Positions 34,288 to 42,815 of a stretch of 64,000 nucleotides of DNA are shown one piece after another. The stretch lies in the NCBI GenBank assembly GCA_052386455.1, contig JBQTKD010000047.1, positions 1 to 64,000 on the forward strand. Direction: 5' to 3'. Position 1 is the stretch's first letter. Every line of letters starts with the position of its first letter. A program made the position numbers and the translations under genes. The stretch is from JBQTKD01 sp052386455 (GTDB lineage Bacteria; Actinomycetota; Actinomycetes; Sporichthyales; Sporichthyaceae). The notes beneath the pieces are model-generated. The model was given only the letters and a program-made list of their open reading frames with translations. It did no database searches and was not told where the DNA came from.

Positions 34288-34703
34288 CAGACGCCCACCG
34301 ACCGGTTGGCGAGCCACGACTGCAGTGCGCCGACGGCCTCGTCGTCCGCGCGGCGCACGGTGCGCGGCGCCCGCCCGATCACGGCCAGGGGAATGGGTTC
34401 GGCGAGCAGCGCCCGGGTGAGCGCGCTGCCCCACTCGAGGACGACGCGGTGGCCGACCTCGCTCTCCTGGATCTCGCAGACCTGGCCAACTGCGGCCACC
34501 ACCTGGTCCGGGCGAGCGAAGTACACCCACAGCACGTCGCCGGGGCTCATGAGCCTGTAGCCCGAGGCGAGGCTCCAGGTAGCCCGCCTTTCGAGGTCGG
34601 CCCGTCGCAACGCATCGAGCGTCAGGGGTTCGGGCCCGACGAGCGTCTCGACGACGCAGTCGGTGCTGGCGTTGACGGGGTAGAGCCAGTGCGTGGGGTT
34701 CAC
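34287..34703 (-). CDS. Possible EVE/PUA-like domain protein
   Basis: This 138-residue protein begins NPTHWLYPVN. Mid-protein it has ATWSLASGYRLMSPGDVLWVYFARPDQVVAAVGQVCEI. This order (HW-YPVN, then 'GD-LW-YFAR', then a glycine strand) recalls EVE domains, which read modified bases and are common in defence contexts. The match is by eye only. The start is GTG 34703, seven bases after AAGGGA. Upstream lies a paired DnaA-box-like motif and then the DUF5925 ATPase gene, all on the minus strand. Confidence 0.6.
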   Translation of the reverse strand: MNPTHWLYPVNASTDCVVETLVGPEPLTLDALRRADLERRATWSLASGYRLMSPGDVLWVYFARPDQVVAAVGQVCEIQESEVGHRVVLEWGSALTRALLAEPIPLAVIGRAPRTVRRADDEAVGALQSWLANRSVGV

Positions 34704-34781
34704 AGCGGATCCCTTCGACGTGGATGGACGCCGAAGACGCTGCGGGCAGCCGCACGGTTCGTGAAGTGCGAGGTTCGAATC

Positions 34782-34817
34782 TGTGGATAACGGGCACGTC
34801 GGTTGCCCTGTGGACAA
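34782..34817. promoter_or_regulatory. Paired DnaA-box-like motif, copy A
   Basis: TGTGGATAA (34782-34790) and TGTGGACAA (34809-34817) are complements of DnaA boxes, offset by 27 bases. The flanks CGGG and GCCC match those of copies at 36956 and 58052. The first is a perfect E. coli-type box on the minus strand. It starts two bases after the DUF5925 stop. Confidence 0.7.
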
Positions 34818-34818
34818 C

Positions 34819-35922
34819 TCAGAGGTAGGCGCCCGTGGACCGAGTCTCGGCGGGGACGTGGAGGTGACGCTTCGTCACTCCGGCGAGCTCGTAGAGCTCG
34901 GCCAGCGTCGCGCCGGCGGGCACCGCTACGGGCTCTTCCCCGAGCCAGCTGCGCGCCTGCACGGCCGAGAACGCCGGGAACTGCAGATTTGCAAGCATGC
35001 GGCCGGGCCGGGTCAGCGCCGGATCCAGCTGGGCGACCGGGGTGTTCGAGGTCAGCAGCACGATGTTGTTCAGGCCCTGGCCCAGCAGGCCGTCGGCGAC
35101 GTTCAACAGCCGCCCGAGGCCGTGCCCGGTGAGCTCGCGGGCGCGCATGAACTCGTCCGCGTCCTCGCAGACGATGAGCCGGGCGCGCTTGACGTCCTCG
35201 TCGTCCGCGTCGTCGTCCTGCGACATCACGTCGATCAGGTAGCCCGCGTCGCCGAAGAAGTGCTCGGGGTCGATCACCAGGTGCGTCGAGCACCAGGAGC
35301 TCCACGCGCGTGCCAGGGCACGGATCGCGTAGGTCTTGCCGGTTCCCGGCGGGCCCGTCCACAGCATCAGGCGCCCGCTGCCCGCGACGGACTCCAGGGA
35401 CATCAGTGCCTCGAGCGACGCGGCCCCTGGGTAGTTGCGGGCGATCGCGGACCACTCCGGGACCTCCAGGTCCCGCTGCCAGGATCGTGCCTTTCCCTCC
35501 TGCAGCCGCCACAGCGTGATCGGGACGCTCGTGGAGACCGGCTTGCACAGGCGGTCGTTGATCGCCTCCACGATCCCGTCGGCGTCGGCGGCGGACATGG
35601 CTGCGACGAACACGGCGCCCGACGCGGCCCAGGTCTCGATCTGCAGCACGAACCCGGGGCCTTCGGCGACGACGGACGTGTGGCTTTTGCCGCGGAGGTT
35701 CACTACGACGCTCGCGTCCGCGGGCAGAAGGTCGTTCGGCTCCACGCGGAACGGGATCGACACCTTGCGCCACTCCGGCAGGTGGCGGATGCGTTCGTAC
35801 AGCGCGGCGTCCGCGAGGTAGCTGGTCCCCGCCGAGGCGAGGTCGATGGTCATGGGCGTGCGCAGCACGGGTGCGGCGGTGAGGTCGGTGTCGGTCACCT
35901 CCTCCGGCGAGAGCGGATTCAT
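34819..35922 (-). CDS. DUF5925-type AAA ATPase
   Basis: This 367-residue protein has an N-terminal 160-residue region of unknown fold (SIPFRVEPNDLLPADASVVVNLRGKSH), then an AAA domain. Walker A GPPGTGKT is at 190-197, Walker B-like RLIVCEDADEF follows, a sensor 1 stretch is LLTSNTP, and an arginine lies in LTRPGRMLANLQFPAFS. This layout is that of actinobacterial DUF5925/AAA proteins, whose clients are unknown. The start is ATG 35922, with TAGCCT six bases upstream (leaderless pattern). The next gene downstream encodes the EVE-like protein. Confidence 0.85.
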   Translation of the reverse strand: MNPLSPEEVTDTDLTAAPVLRTPMTIDLASAGTSYLADAALYERIRHLPEWRKVSIPFRVEPNDLLPADASVVVNLRGKSHTSVVAEGPGFVLQIETWAASGAVFVAAMSAADADGIVEAINDRLCKPVSTSVPITLWRLQEGKARSWQRDLEVPEWSAIARNYPGAASLEALMSLESVAGSGRLMLWTGPPGTGKTYAIRALARAWSSWCSTHLVIDPEHFFGDAGYLIDVMSQDDDADDEDVKRARLIVCEDADEFMRARELTGHGLGRLLNVADGLLGQGLNNIVLLTSNTPVAQLDPALTRPGRMLANLQFPAFSAVQARSWLGEEPVAVPAGATLAELYELAGVTKRHLHVPAETRSTGAYL

Positions 35923-35997
35923 GCCCTCAGGCTAGGGCGGCGGAGCCTCGCCGGGCTCGGTATTTAGTGCCGTCTCGAATGGGCCGAACGTCCGGTT

Positions 35998-36936
35998 TCA
36001 GGCGATGGCCGCGGGCACCGGTGCGGGGGCCGAGACGCGAGCGACCGAGCCGCGGTCGCGGGTGGCTAGCACGAGGTTCACCGTCGCGACGACGAGGATC
36101 GCGGCGCCGAGCATGTGCAGCCCGACGAGGATCTCGGGCAGGTCGGTGAAGTACTGGACGTACCCGACGACGCCCTGGCTCAGTTGCACGACGAGCAGGA
36201 TTCGCGCGGCGCGGCGAACGGCCGGGGGAGCACCGCGGCGGGCCAGCAACAGGTTCAACGCCAGGGTGCCCGCGACGAGGAGGAGCACCGAGTCGGCGTG
36301 CAGCATGCTCCACAGATGCGTGTCCAGGCCGGTGCGCGGGGCCTCGGCGTCGCCGGCGTGCGGGCCGCTTCCGGTGACTACCGTGCCGAGGTACAGCACC
36401 AGTGCGGTGAGGCCCAGCAGCCCGAGCACGGCCCGCCGGGTGCGCATCCCGACCAGCGGGAGCGGAGGCCCGTCGTCCTCGCCGACCCGGCGATACAGCA
36501 CCGTGGCCAGGCCGATCAGCACCATCGAGAGCAGCAGGTGGCCCATGACCACCCACGGGTTCAGGTCCGTCAGCACGCTGATGCCGCCGATGACCGCCTG
36601 CGTCGGGATGCCGACGAACAGCACCGTCGCCAAGCGGCGCAGATCCCGCCGCTCGGGGCGGTACCGGAACGCGGCGATCAACGTTGCCAGCGCGACGGCG
36701 CCGAGCACGTAGGTCAGCATCCGGTTGCCGAACTCGATCGCCTCGTGAACGCTCAGCTCGCCGGTGGGGATGTAGGAGTCCTCGTGGCAGCGCGGCCACG
36801 TCGGGCAGCCCAGCCCGGAGCCGGTGAGCCGCACCGCGCCGCCGGTGACGACGATGCCGACGTTGGCCACGATGGAGGCGAGCGCCAACCGCTGCATCTG
36901 CAACGTGGTCGGCCGCCATCGCTCTGTTTCTGGCAC
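35998..36936 (-). CDS. ctaA: Haem A synthase
   Basis: CtaA (COX15) converts haem O to haem A for cytochrome c oxidase. The 312-residue membrane protein has about eight helices. TGGAVRLTGSGLGCPTWPRCHEDSYIP contains the conserved cysteine pair of the first loop, followed by HEAIEFGNRMLTYVLG. DTHLWSMLHADSVLLLV and the late GLHMLGAAILV hold haem-ligand histidines. GTG 36936 has TAGCAT six bases before it (leaderless pattern). A paired DnaA-box-like motif covers the -20 to -56 region. Confidence 0.93.
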   Translation of the reverse strand: MPETERWRPTTLQMQRLALASIVANVGIVVTGGAVRLTGSGLGCPTWPRCHEDSYIPTGELSVHEAIEFGNRMLTYVLGAVALATLIAAFRYRPERRDLRRLATVLFVGIPTQAVIGGISVLTDLNPWVVMGHLLLSMVLIGLATVLYRRVGEDDGPPLPLVGMRTRRAVLGLLGLTALVLYLGTVVTGSGPHAGDAEAPRTGLDTHLWSMLHADSVLLLVAGTLALNLLLARRGAPPAVRRAARILLVVQLSQGVVGYVQYFTDLPEILVGLHMLGAAILVVATVNLVLATRDRGSVARVSAPAPVPAAIA

Positions 36937-36955
36937 CCGACGATGCTAGGCGCCG

Positions 36956-36992
36956 TTGTCCACAGGGCCGGCGACCCCCCGGTTTTCCACAG
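36956..36992. promoter_or_regulatory. Paired DnaA-box-like motif, copy B
   Basis: TTGTCCACA (36956-36964) followed by GGGC, then CCGG before TTTTCCACAG (from 36983). The offset between boxes is again 27 bases. It lies in the divergent space between ctaA and the unknown gene at 37066, covering the upstream part of the ctaA promoter. Confidence 0.7.
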
Positions 36993-37065
36993 ATTCGCAA
37001 CTCGTCCTGGTTCCCGGCCCCCGTCCGCCGCGAGTGTCCTCCGCACCGACAACCGAGGGGGACAC

Positions 37066-38019
37066 ATGGCACGCAAGAACACCTGGAGATCCGGCACCGG
37101 CAAGGGCGACCGAAAGCTTTCCGGCCTGACGGCGGCGCAGTCGCAGCGAGTGCGCGACCTCGCACGAAGGACCCTGGCCGCCCGCGGGCTCGAGGCCACC
37201 GTGTACGCGGATCACCTCACGCTGATCGACGGCCGCAGGTTCGGGCTGGAGAACCTCGCCTCGCAGTGTCACAACTCCGACGAGGGCATCTGGGACACGG
37301 TCGTCGAGGCCCACCTCGACGCGATCCTCGCCTTCTGCCCAGAGGTTCCACCAGATCTGACGGTGGATCAGATCGTCGAGGGTGCCCACCTGCGGCTGGT
37401 CCCCCTCGACGCCGTGACCGGGATGGGGGACAACGCCCGCGCGGAGGCCTACCGCTACGCCCGCGACATCGGCGGGGGCTTCCTCGAGATGCTGGTCTAC
37501 CGCAAGGACGGCTTCGTTCGCTGGCTGCGGGACTTGGAGGTCGATCAGGTCGGTGTCGAGGAACTGCGCGCGCTTGGGCGGGAGCGGCTCCTGGCGATCC
37601 GTCCGGACGTCTGCGAGGAGATGTACGGCCCCAACGGCCGGATCTACTCGATCCGCGGAGAGTCCGGCTTCGTGGCCTCCAAGCTTCTGGTTCTCGAACA
37701 GATCCTGGAAGCGGCCCTGCCGCGCCGCGACCACGACGTTCCCTACGGGGCGCTGGTAGCCGTGCCCACCCGACACGAACTGCTCTACACGCCGGTCGCC
37801 CGAGACGTGATCGGAACGCTCGCGGGCATGATGCAGCTCGCCCCGCAGTTAAACCTCGACGGCCGCTCGCCGGTGAGCCCGCACGTCTACTGGTGGCGTG
37901 CGGACCGTCCACTCGACGCACTCACTCGCTACGACGCCTTCGGCTACTACGACCTCAAGGCGGGCGAGGAGTTCATGGAGGTCCTCGCGACGCTGGTCCC
38001 CGAGTTTGGCGCCGCCTAA
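37066..38019 (+). CDS. Uncharacterised protein, possibly DUF1444-like
   Basis: This 317-residue soluble protein has an ATG preceded by GAGGGGGA. The N-terminus is basic (ARKNTWRSGTGKGDRKLSGL), followed by LAARGLEATVYADHLTLIDGRRFGLENLA. The rest contains VEELRALGRERLLAIRPD, SGFVASKLLVLEQIL and YGALVAVPTRHELLYTPV. That order, with a late 'VAVPTRHEL' strand, resembles the DUF1444 (YtpQ) fold, but this is a by-eye inference. Its stop overlaps the stop of the convergent ABC-2 permease gene. A paired DnaA-box-like motif lies about 75 bases upstream. Confidence 0.65.
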   Translation: MARKNTWRSGTGKGDRKLSGLTAAQSQRVRDLARRTLAARGLEATVYADHLTLIDGRRFGLENLASQCHNSDEGIWDTVVEAHLDAILAFCPEVPPDLTVDQIVEGAHLRLVPLDAVTGMGDNARAEAYRYARDIGGGFLEMLVYRKDGFVRWLRDLEVDQVGVEELRALGRERLLAIRPDVCEEMYGPNGRIYSIRGESGFVASKLLVLEQILEAALPRRDHDVPYGALVAVPTRHELLYTPVARDVIGTLAGMMQLAPQLNLDGRSPVSPHVYWWRADRPLDALTRYDAFGYYDLKAGEEFMEVLATLVPEFGAA

Positions 38020-38774
38020 TCCCAGCGGAAGAAGCGGGCGGCGGCGCCCAAGGATGCGACGGCCCACACGGCGAGGATGCCCACGGCTCCCCACGGGGTC
38101 GCGTCCACGCCGCTGAGGACGTCCCGCAGGCCTTCGGCGAGTGCGGCTGCGGGGCTGAACGCCAGCACGTCCTCGGCGCCGCCGAACTTCTCCAGCGGGA
38201 TCACGATGCCGCCGCACAGCAGCAGGACCAGGTACACGAGGTTCGCGGCCGCCAGGGTCGCCTCGGCCCGCAGCGTCCCGGCCATCAGCAGGCCGAGGCC
38301 GCTGAACGCGGCGGTGCCGAGCACCAGCAGAAGGAGTACCGCCGCGGGGTTGCCGTCCGGATCCCAACCCAACGCAAACGCGACTGCGACGAGGAGGGCG
38401 ACCTGCATCGCCTGCACGGCCAGCACCGACAGCGTCTTGCCGAGCAGCAGCGCCCACCGAGGGAGAGGGGAGACACCGAGCCGCTTCAGCACCCCGTACC
38501 GGCGCTCGAAGCCGGTGGCGATCGCCTGCCCGGTGAAGGCCGTCGACATCACCGCGAGCGCGAGGATGCCCGGCGCCATGAAATCGATCCGGTCGCCCTC
38601 GACCTCGATGACGTCGACCTTGGAGAACAGCACGAGCAGCAGCGTCGGGATGATCACCGTCAGCAGCAGCTGCTCGCCGTTGCGCAGCAGCATCCGCGTT
38701 TCGAGCATCGCCTGCGCCCGCACCATCCGCGCGGGAGCCGCCGAGCCGGGCGCCGGCGCGTACCGCCCAGTCAT
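38016..38774 (-). CDS. ABC-2 type transporter permease
   Basis: This 252-residue membrane protein has about six helices: EQLLLTVIIPTLLLVLF near the start, MAPGILALAVMSTAFTGQAIATGFERRYGVLKRLGVSPL (the ABC-2 cytoplasmic loop), and later LVYLVLLLCGGIVIPLE. It forms an exporter with the ATPase gene just upstream: the ATG overlaps the ATPase stop as ATGA. Relatives export antibiotics, lipids or polysaccharides; position next to suf and cta genes is common in actinobacteria. Substrate unknown. Confidence 0.9.
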   Translation of the reverse strand: MTGRYAPAPGSAAPARMVRAQAMLETRMLLRNGEQLLLTVIIPTLLLVLFSKVDVIEVEGDRIDFMAPGILALAVMSTAFTGQAIATGFERRYGVLKRLGVSPLPRWALLLGKTLSVLAVQAMQVALLVAVAFALGWDPDGNPAAVLLLLVLGTAAFSGLGLLMAGTLRAEATLAAANLVYLVLLLCGGIVIPLEKFGGAEDVLAFSPAAALAEGLRDVLSGVDATPWGAVGILAVWAVASLGAAARFFRWD

Positions 38775-39484
38775 CGGTCGCCACCCGTGACCGAGAGGAA
38801 CACGTCCTCCAGAGACGAACCGCCCGCGGTGAGCTCGGCGGGCGTGCCGGAACGGACGAGGCGGCCGCGGTCGACTATGTGCACCAAGTCCGCGAGGCGC
38901 TCGGCCTCGTCGAGGTGGTGCGTCGCGAGCACGACCGTCACGCCGTCGGCGCGCAGCTCCGAGATCAGCTCACACGTGGCGCGGCGGGCGTGCGGGTCGA
39001 GGTTCGCCGTCGGCTCGTCGAGGAACACCAGCTCCGGCCGCCCGACGATCGCCAACCCCAGCGCAAGCAGCCGCTGCTGCCCGCCGGACAGCCGGCGGAA
39101 CGTCGTGCGACCCGTGTCGCCGAGCCCCAACTGCTCGAGCAGTCCGTCCGGATCCAACGGCGATGAGTGCAGCGACGCGACGTGCCGCAGCATCTCCCGC
39201 GCGTTCGCGCCCGAGTACACGCCCCCGGCCTGCAGCATCACGCCGAGCCGCGGCCGTAGCGCGGCGCCGTCGCGCATCGGGTCCAATCCGAGCACCCGAA
39301 CGGTGCCCGCATCGGCCCGCCGCAGGCCGCAGGCGATTTCGACGCTCGTGGTTTTGCCCGCCCCGTTCGGCCCGAGCAGCGCCGTCACCGATCCACGCGC
39401 CACCTGCAGCGAGAGCCCGTCCACCACGGCCCGCCCGCCGTAGCGCTTGACGAGGCCTGCGATCTCGAGAGCGGCGGCCGACAC
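38771..39484 (-). CDS. ABC transporter ATP-binding protein
   Basis: This 237-residue ATPase has Walker A LLGPNGAGKTTSVEIACG, signature RLSGGQQRLLALGLA, Walker B ELVFLDEPTANLD and the switch ATHHLDEAERL. It is the DrrA/CcmA-type partner of the permease downstream. GTG 39484 lies seven bases after TAGACT, so the message is probably leaderless. The iron box at 39533-39551 stands 49 bases upstream, in the space shared with the divergent sufR operon, and could affect this transcript as well. Confidence 0.93.
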   Translation of the reverse strand: MSAAALEIAGLVKRYGGRAVVDGLSLQVARGSVTALLGPNGAGKTTSVEIACGLRRADAGTVRVLGLDPMRDGAALRPRLGVMLQAGGVYSGANAREMLRHVASLHSSPLDPDGLLEQLGLGDTGRTTFRRLSGGQQRLLALGLAIVGRPELVFLDEPTANLDPHARRATCELISELRADGVTVVLATHHLDEAERLADLVHIVDRGRLVRSGTPAELTAGGSSLEDVFLSVTGGDR

Positions 39485-39532
39485 GGCGGCAAGTCTAGGA
39501 AGAGCGAGGCCGGACCCATGCGTCACCCACAA

Positions 39533-39551
39533 GTAGGCAAGGCTTGCCTTA
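39533..39551. promoter_or_regulatory. DtxR/IdeR-type iron box before sufR
   Basis: GTAGGCAAGGCTTGCCTTA contains the perfect dyad GGCAAG-G-CTTGCC. It matches the iron-box consensus at 13 of 19 positions, most changes being symmetrical, and shares AGGCAAGSC with the bfr and bfd sites. It is 69 bases before the sufR start and overlaps a -35-like TTGCCT. Confidence 0.65.
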
Positions 39552-39620
39552 CTACCCGTTCTGTGGTGTAGTGCTCGGTTCCGATTTGTCGACGCCTCGG
39601 AATTAAGCAAGACTGGCGTT

Positions 39621-40301
39621 GTGAATTTAGAGCCGACGGTACCTGTTGCGCTGCCAGATGTGGCGGAGCAGGGCACTCGCGACCGTGTCGCGCGCTCGAT
39701 TCTCGAAAACGGAGCTTCCACGGCGGCCGAGCTGGCCGAACGTCTGGAGCTCACCTCGGCCGCGGTCCGCCGGCACCTCGACGCGCTGTTGGCCGACGGC
39801 ACGATCACCGAAGGCCGGGCTCGCCCGGTCAAGGGGCGCGGACGACCGGCCAAGGCCTTCGTCCTCACCGACTCGGGCCGGGACGCGTTCCACCAGGCGT
39901 ACGACGACCTCGCGGCCGGCGCGTTGAAGTTCATCGCCGAGGTGGCGGGCCAGGACGCGGTCACCGCGTTCGCCGAGCGCCGCGTGGCCGAACTCGAGGC
40001 TCGCTATCGCGTGGCCGTCGAATCGTCCGCGGATCGCACCGAAGCACTCGCCGACGCACTGTCGGCCGACGGGTACGCCGCCAGCGTGCGGCGTGCTCCG
40101 GGCGGGCACGGCGAGCAGGTCTGTCAGCACCACTGCCCGGTCGCCCACGTGGCAGAGCAGTTCCCGCAACTGTGCGAGGCCGAGACTGCGGCCTTCTCGC
40201 GGCTCCTCGGTACCCACGTTCAGCGCCTCGCCACCATCGCCCATGGCGACGGGGTGTGCACCACCTACGTTCCGCTCGCACATGGAAGGACCACCGCATG
40301 A
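39621..40301 (+). CDS. sufR: SufR-like iron-sulfur transcriptional regulator
   Basis: This 226-residue ArsR/DeoR-type winged-helix protein has NGASTAAELAERLELTSAAVRRHLDALLADGTI and the wing RPVKGRGRPAKAFVLTDSG (residues 30-80). The C-terminal half has the cluster-binding cysteine set of SufR: C in EQVCQHHCPVAH, a third in FPQLCEAE and one in GDGVCTTY. SufR senses [Fe-S] status and represses the suf operon. The GTG start at 39621 has no clear Shine-Dalgarno. Its stop overlaps the sufB start (ATGA). Confidence 0.93.
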   Translation: MNLEPTVPVALPDVAEQGTRDRVARSILENGASTAAELAERLELTSAAVRRHLDALLADGTITEGRARPVKGRGRPAKAFVLTDSGRDAFHQAYDDLAAGALKFIAEVAGQDAVTAFAERRVAELEARYRVAVESSADRTEALADALSADGYAASVRRAPGGHGEQVCQHHCPVAHVAEQFPQLCEAETAAFSRLLGTHVQRLATIAHGDGVCTTYVPLAHGRTTA

Positions 40302-41710
40302 CGACCACTGTTCCCGCCGGACTGGAAGGCATCGGCCGCTACGACTTCGGCTGGTCCGACGTCGACACGGCCGGCGCCACCGCGCGCCGCGGTCTGTCCG
40401 AGGACGTCGTGCGCAACATCTCCGCGCTCAAGAACGAGCCGGACTGGATGCTGCAGTACCGGCTCAAGGGTCTGAACCTCTTCTACAAGAAGCCGATGCC
40501 GAACTGGGGCAGCGACCTGTCCGGCATCCACTTCGACAACATCAAGTACTTCGTGCGCTCCACGGAGAAGCAGGCCGCGAGCTGGGACGAACTGCCCGAG
40601 GACATCAAGAACACCTACGACCGCCTCGGCATCCCGGAGGCCGAGAAGCAGCGCCTCGTCGCCGGCGTCGCCGCGCAGTACGAGTCCGAGGTCGTCTACC
40701 ACCAGATCCGCGAGGACCTCGAGCAGCAGGGCGTGCTCTTCCTGGACACCGACACGGGCCTGCGCGAGCACGAGGACACCTTCAAGGAGTACTTCGGCTC
40801 GGTCATCCCTGCCGGGGACAACAAGTTCTCCGCGCTCAACGCCGCGGTGTGGTCCGGTGGCTCGTTCATCTACGTGCCGAAGAACGTGCACGTCGAGATC
40901 CCGCTGCAGGCGTACTTCCGCATCAACACCGAGAACATGGGCCAGTTCGAGCGGACGCTGATCATCGACGACGAGGGTGCGTACGAGCACTACGTCGAGG
41001 GGTGTACCGCGCCGATCTACTCCTCGGACTCGCTGCACTCCGCAGTCGTGGAGATCGTCGTCAAGCCGGGCGCGCGCTGCCGGTATACGACCATTCAGAA
41101 CTGGTCGAACAACGTCTACAACCTGGTCACCAAGCGCGCCCGCGCCGAGGCCGGGGCGACGATGGAGTGGGTCGACGGGAACATCGGCTCCAAGGTCACC
41201 ATGAAGTACCCGGCCGTCTGGATGACCGGCGAGCACGCGCACGGCGAGGTGCTGTCCATCGCCTTCGCGGGCGAGGGCCAGCACCAGGACGCCGGCGCCA
41301 AGATGGTGCACGCTGCCCCGCACACCTCCTCGACGATCGTGTCGAAGTCCGTGGCCCGCGGCGGCGGCCGCACCTCCTACCGCGGTCTGGTCCGCGTGCA
41401 GCCCGGCGCGCACCACTCGAAGTCCACGGTGCGCTGCGACGCGCTGCTCGTCGACACCATCAGCCGCTCGGACACCTACCCCTACGTGGACGTCCGCGAG
41501 GACGACGTGTCCCTCGGCCACGAGGCGACGGTCTCCAAGGTGTCCGACGACCAGCTGTTCTACCTGATGAGCCGCGGCATGGCCGAGGACGAGGCCATGG
41601 CGATGATCGTGCGCGGCTTCGTCGAGCCGATCGCCAAGGAACTGCCGATGGAGTACGCGCTCGAGCTGAACCGGCTGATCGAGCTTCAGATGGAAGGCGC
41701 GGTCGGCTAG
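40298..41710 (+). CDS. sufB: Fe-S cluster assembly scaffold SufB
   Basis: SufB is the scaffold subunit of the SufBC2D complex on which Fe-S clusters are built. The 470-residue protein has EPDWMLQYRLKGLNLFYKKP, VYHQIREDLEQQGVLFLDTD, the beta-helix region YVPKNVHVEIPLQAYFRIN, and YEHYVEGCTAPIYSSDSLHSAVVEI with its conserved Cys. The C-terminus has MSRGMAEDEAMAMIVRGFVEPI. AAGGA stands eight bases before the ATG. It is translationally coupled to sufR and directly followed by sufD. Confidence 0.98.
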   Translation: MTTTVPAGLEGIGRYDFGWSDVDTAGATARRGLSEDVVRNISALKNEPDWMLQYRLKGLNLFYKKPMPNWGSDLSGIHFDNIKYFVRSTEKQAASWDELPEDIKNTYDRLGIPEAEKQRLVAGVAAQYESEVVYHQIREDLEQQGVLFLDTDTGLREHEDTFKEYFGSVIPAGDNKFSALNAAVWSGGSFIYVPKNVHVEIPLQAYFRINTENMGQFERTLIIDDEGAYEHYVEGCTAPIYSSDSLHSAVVEIVVKPGARCRYTTIQNWSNNVYNLVTKRARAEAGATMEWVDGNIGSKVTMKYPAVWMTGEHAHGEVLSIAFAGEGQHQDAGAKMVHAAPHTSSTIVSKSVARGGGRTSYRGLVRVQPGAHHSKSTVRCDALLVDTISRSDTYPYVDVREDDVSLGHEATVSKVSDDQLFYLMSRGMAEDEAMAMIVRGFVEPIAKELPMEYALELNRLIELQMEGAVG

Positions 41711-42799
41711 GTGACGGTTACTCAGTTGCTGCCAGTTCCCTCGGGGCACGAGGAGGAGTGGCGGTTCACACCGCTGCGTCGCCTGCGTGGTCTGCACGAC
41801 GGCACGGCGATCCCCGAGGGCAAGGTCGTCGTCGAGGTCGCCGCCGCGGAGGGCGTGAGCGTCGAAACGGTCGGCCGTGACGACGCTCGCCTCGGCCGGG
41901 CAGGTGCGTTCAGCGACAAGGTCGCCCAAGACGCCTTCGCCTCGTTCGAGGTCGCCACGATCGTGACCGTGCCCAAGGAGGCCGTGATCGTCGAGCCGAC
42001 GATCCTCACCCTGCGGGGCGAGGGCGCGCAGGGCGCGGCGTTTGGCCACGTCCAGCTCGACGTGGCGCCGTTCGCCTCCGCCACCGTCGTTCTCGACCAC
42101 CGTGGCTCGGCCACCTACGCGGGCAACGTCGAGGTGCTCGTCGCCGACGGCGCGTCGCTCGTGCTGGTCAGCATTCAGGACTGGGACCGCGACGCCGTGC
42201 ACCTCGGCCACCAGCGCATCGTGCTCGGGCGCGACGCGAAGGTCCGGATGGTCACCGTCACCCTCGGCGGGGACCTCGTGCGCCTGTTCCCGCAGGTCGT
42301 CTACACCGCACCCGGTGGGGACGCCGAACTGCTCGGCCTGTACTTCGCCGACGACGGCCAGCACCTCGAGCACCGCAGCCACGTCGACCACTCGGTGCCG
42401 CACTGCCGCAGCAACGTCGCCTACAAGGGCGCACTGCAGGGCAAGAGCGCGCACACCGTGTGGGTGGGCGACGTGCTGATCCGGCCAGAGGCCGTCGGCA
42501 CCGACACCTACGAGATCAACCGCAACCTCGTCCTGTCCGACGGCGCGCGCGCCGACTCGGTGCCCAACCTGGAGATCCTCACTGGAGAGATCGCCGGCGC
42601 CGGCCACGCGTCCGCCACGGGACGTTTCGACGACGAACAGTTGTTCTACCTGCAGGCCCGAGGGATCCCGGAGATCGAAGCTCGCCGCCTGGTGGTGCGC
42701 GCCTTCTTCAACGAGATCATCGGCCAGATCGGCATTCCCCACCTGCAGGTCCGGCTGACCGACGCCATCGAAGACGAACTCGCCCGCACGCTTTCCTGA
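41711..42799 (+). CDS. sufD: Fe-S cluster assembly protein SufD
   Basis: SufD is the SufB paralogue of the SufBC2D scaffold and is needed for iron acquisition by the complex. The 362-residue protein has EEEWRFTPLRRLRGL near the start, the parallel beta-helix region, EHRSHVDHSVPHCRSNVAYKGAL, and the shared C-terminal DDEQLFYLQARGIPEIEARRLVVRAFFNEI. The GTG start directly follows the sufB TAG with no spacer, suggesting coupled translation. Confidence 0.96.
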   Translation: MTVTQLLPVPSGHEEEWRFTPLRRLRGLHDGTAIPEGKVVVEVAAAEGVSVETVGRDDARLGRAGAFSDKVAQDAFASFEVATIVTVPKEAVIVEPTILTLRGEGAQGAAFGHVQLDVAPFASATVVLDHRGSATYAGNVEVLVADGASLVLVSIQDWDRDAVHLGHQRIVLGRDAKVRMVTVTLGGDLVRLFPQVVYTAPGGDAELLGLYFADDGQHLEHRSHVDHSVPHCRSNVAYKGALQGKSAHTVWVGDVLIRPEAVGTDTYEINRNLVLSDGARADSVPNLEILTGEIAGAGHASATGRFDDEQLFYLQARGIPEIEARRLVVRAFFNEIIGQIGIPHLQVRLTDAIEDELARTLS

Positions 42800-42815
42800 C
42801 ACGGAGTCACTTTTC

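Noticed and set aside
34768..34785. tRNA-like T-loop (GGTTCGAATC)
   Set aside because: The surrounding sequence cannot form an acceptor stem, D arm or anticodon arm; it is simply next to a DnaA-box-like motif.
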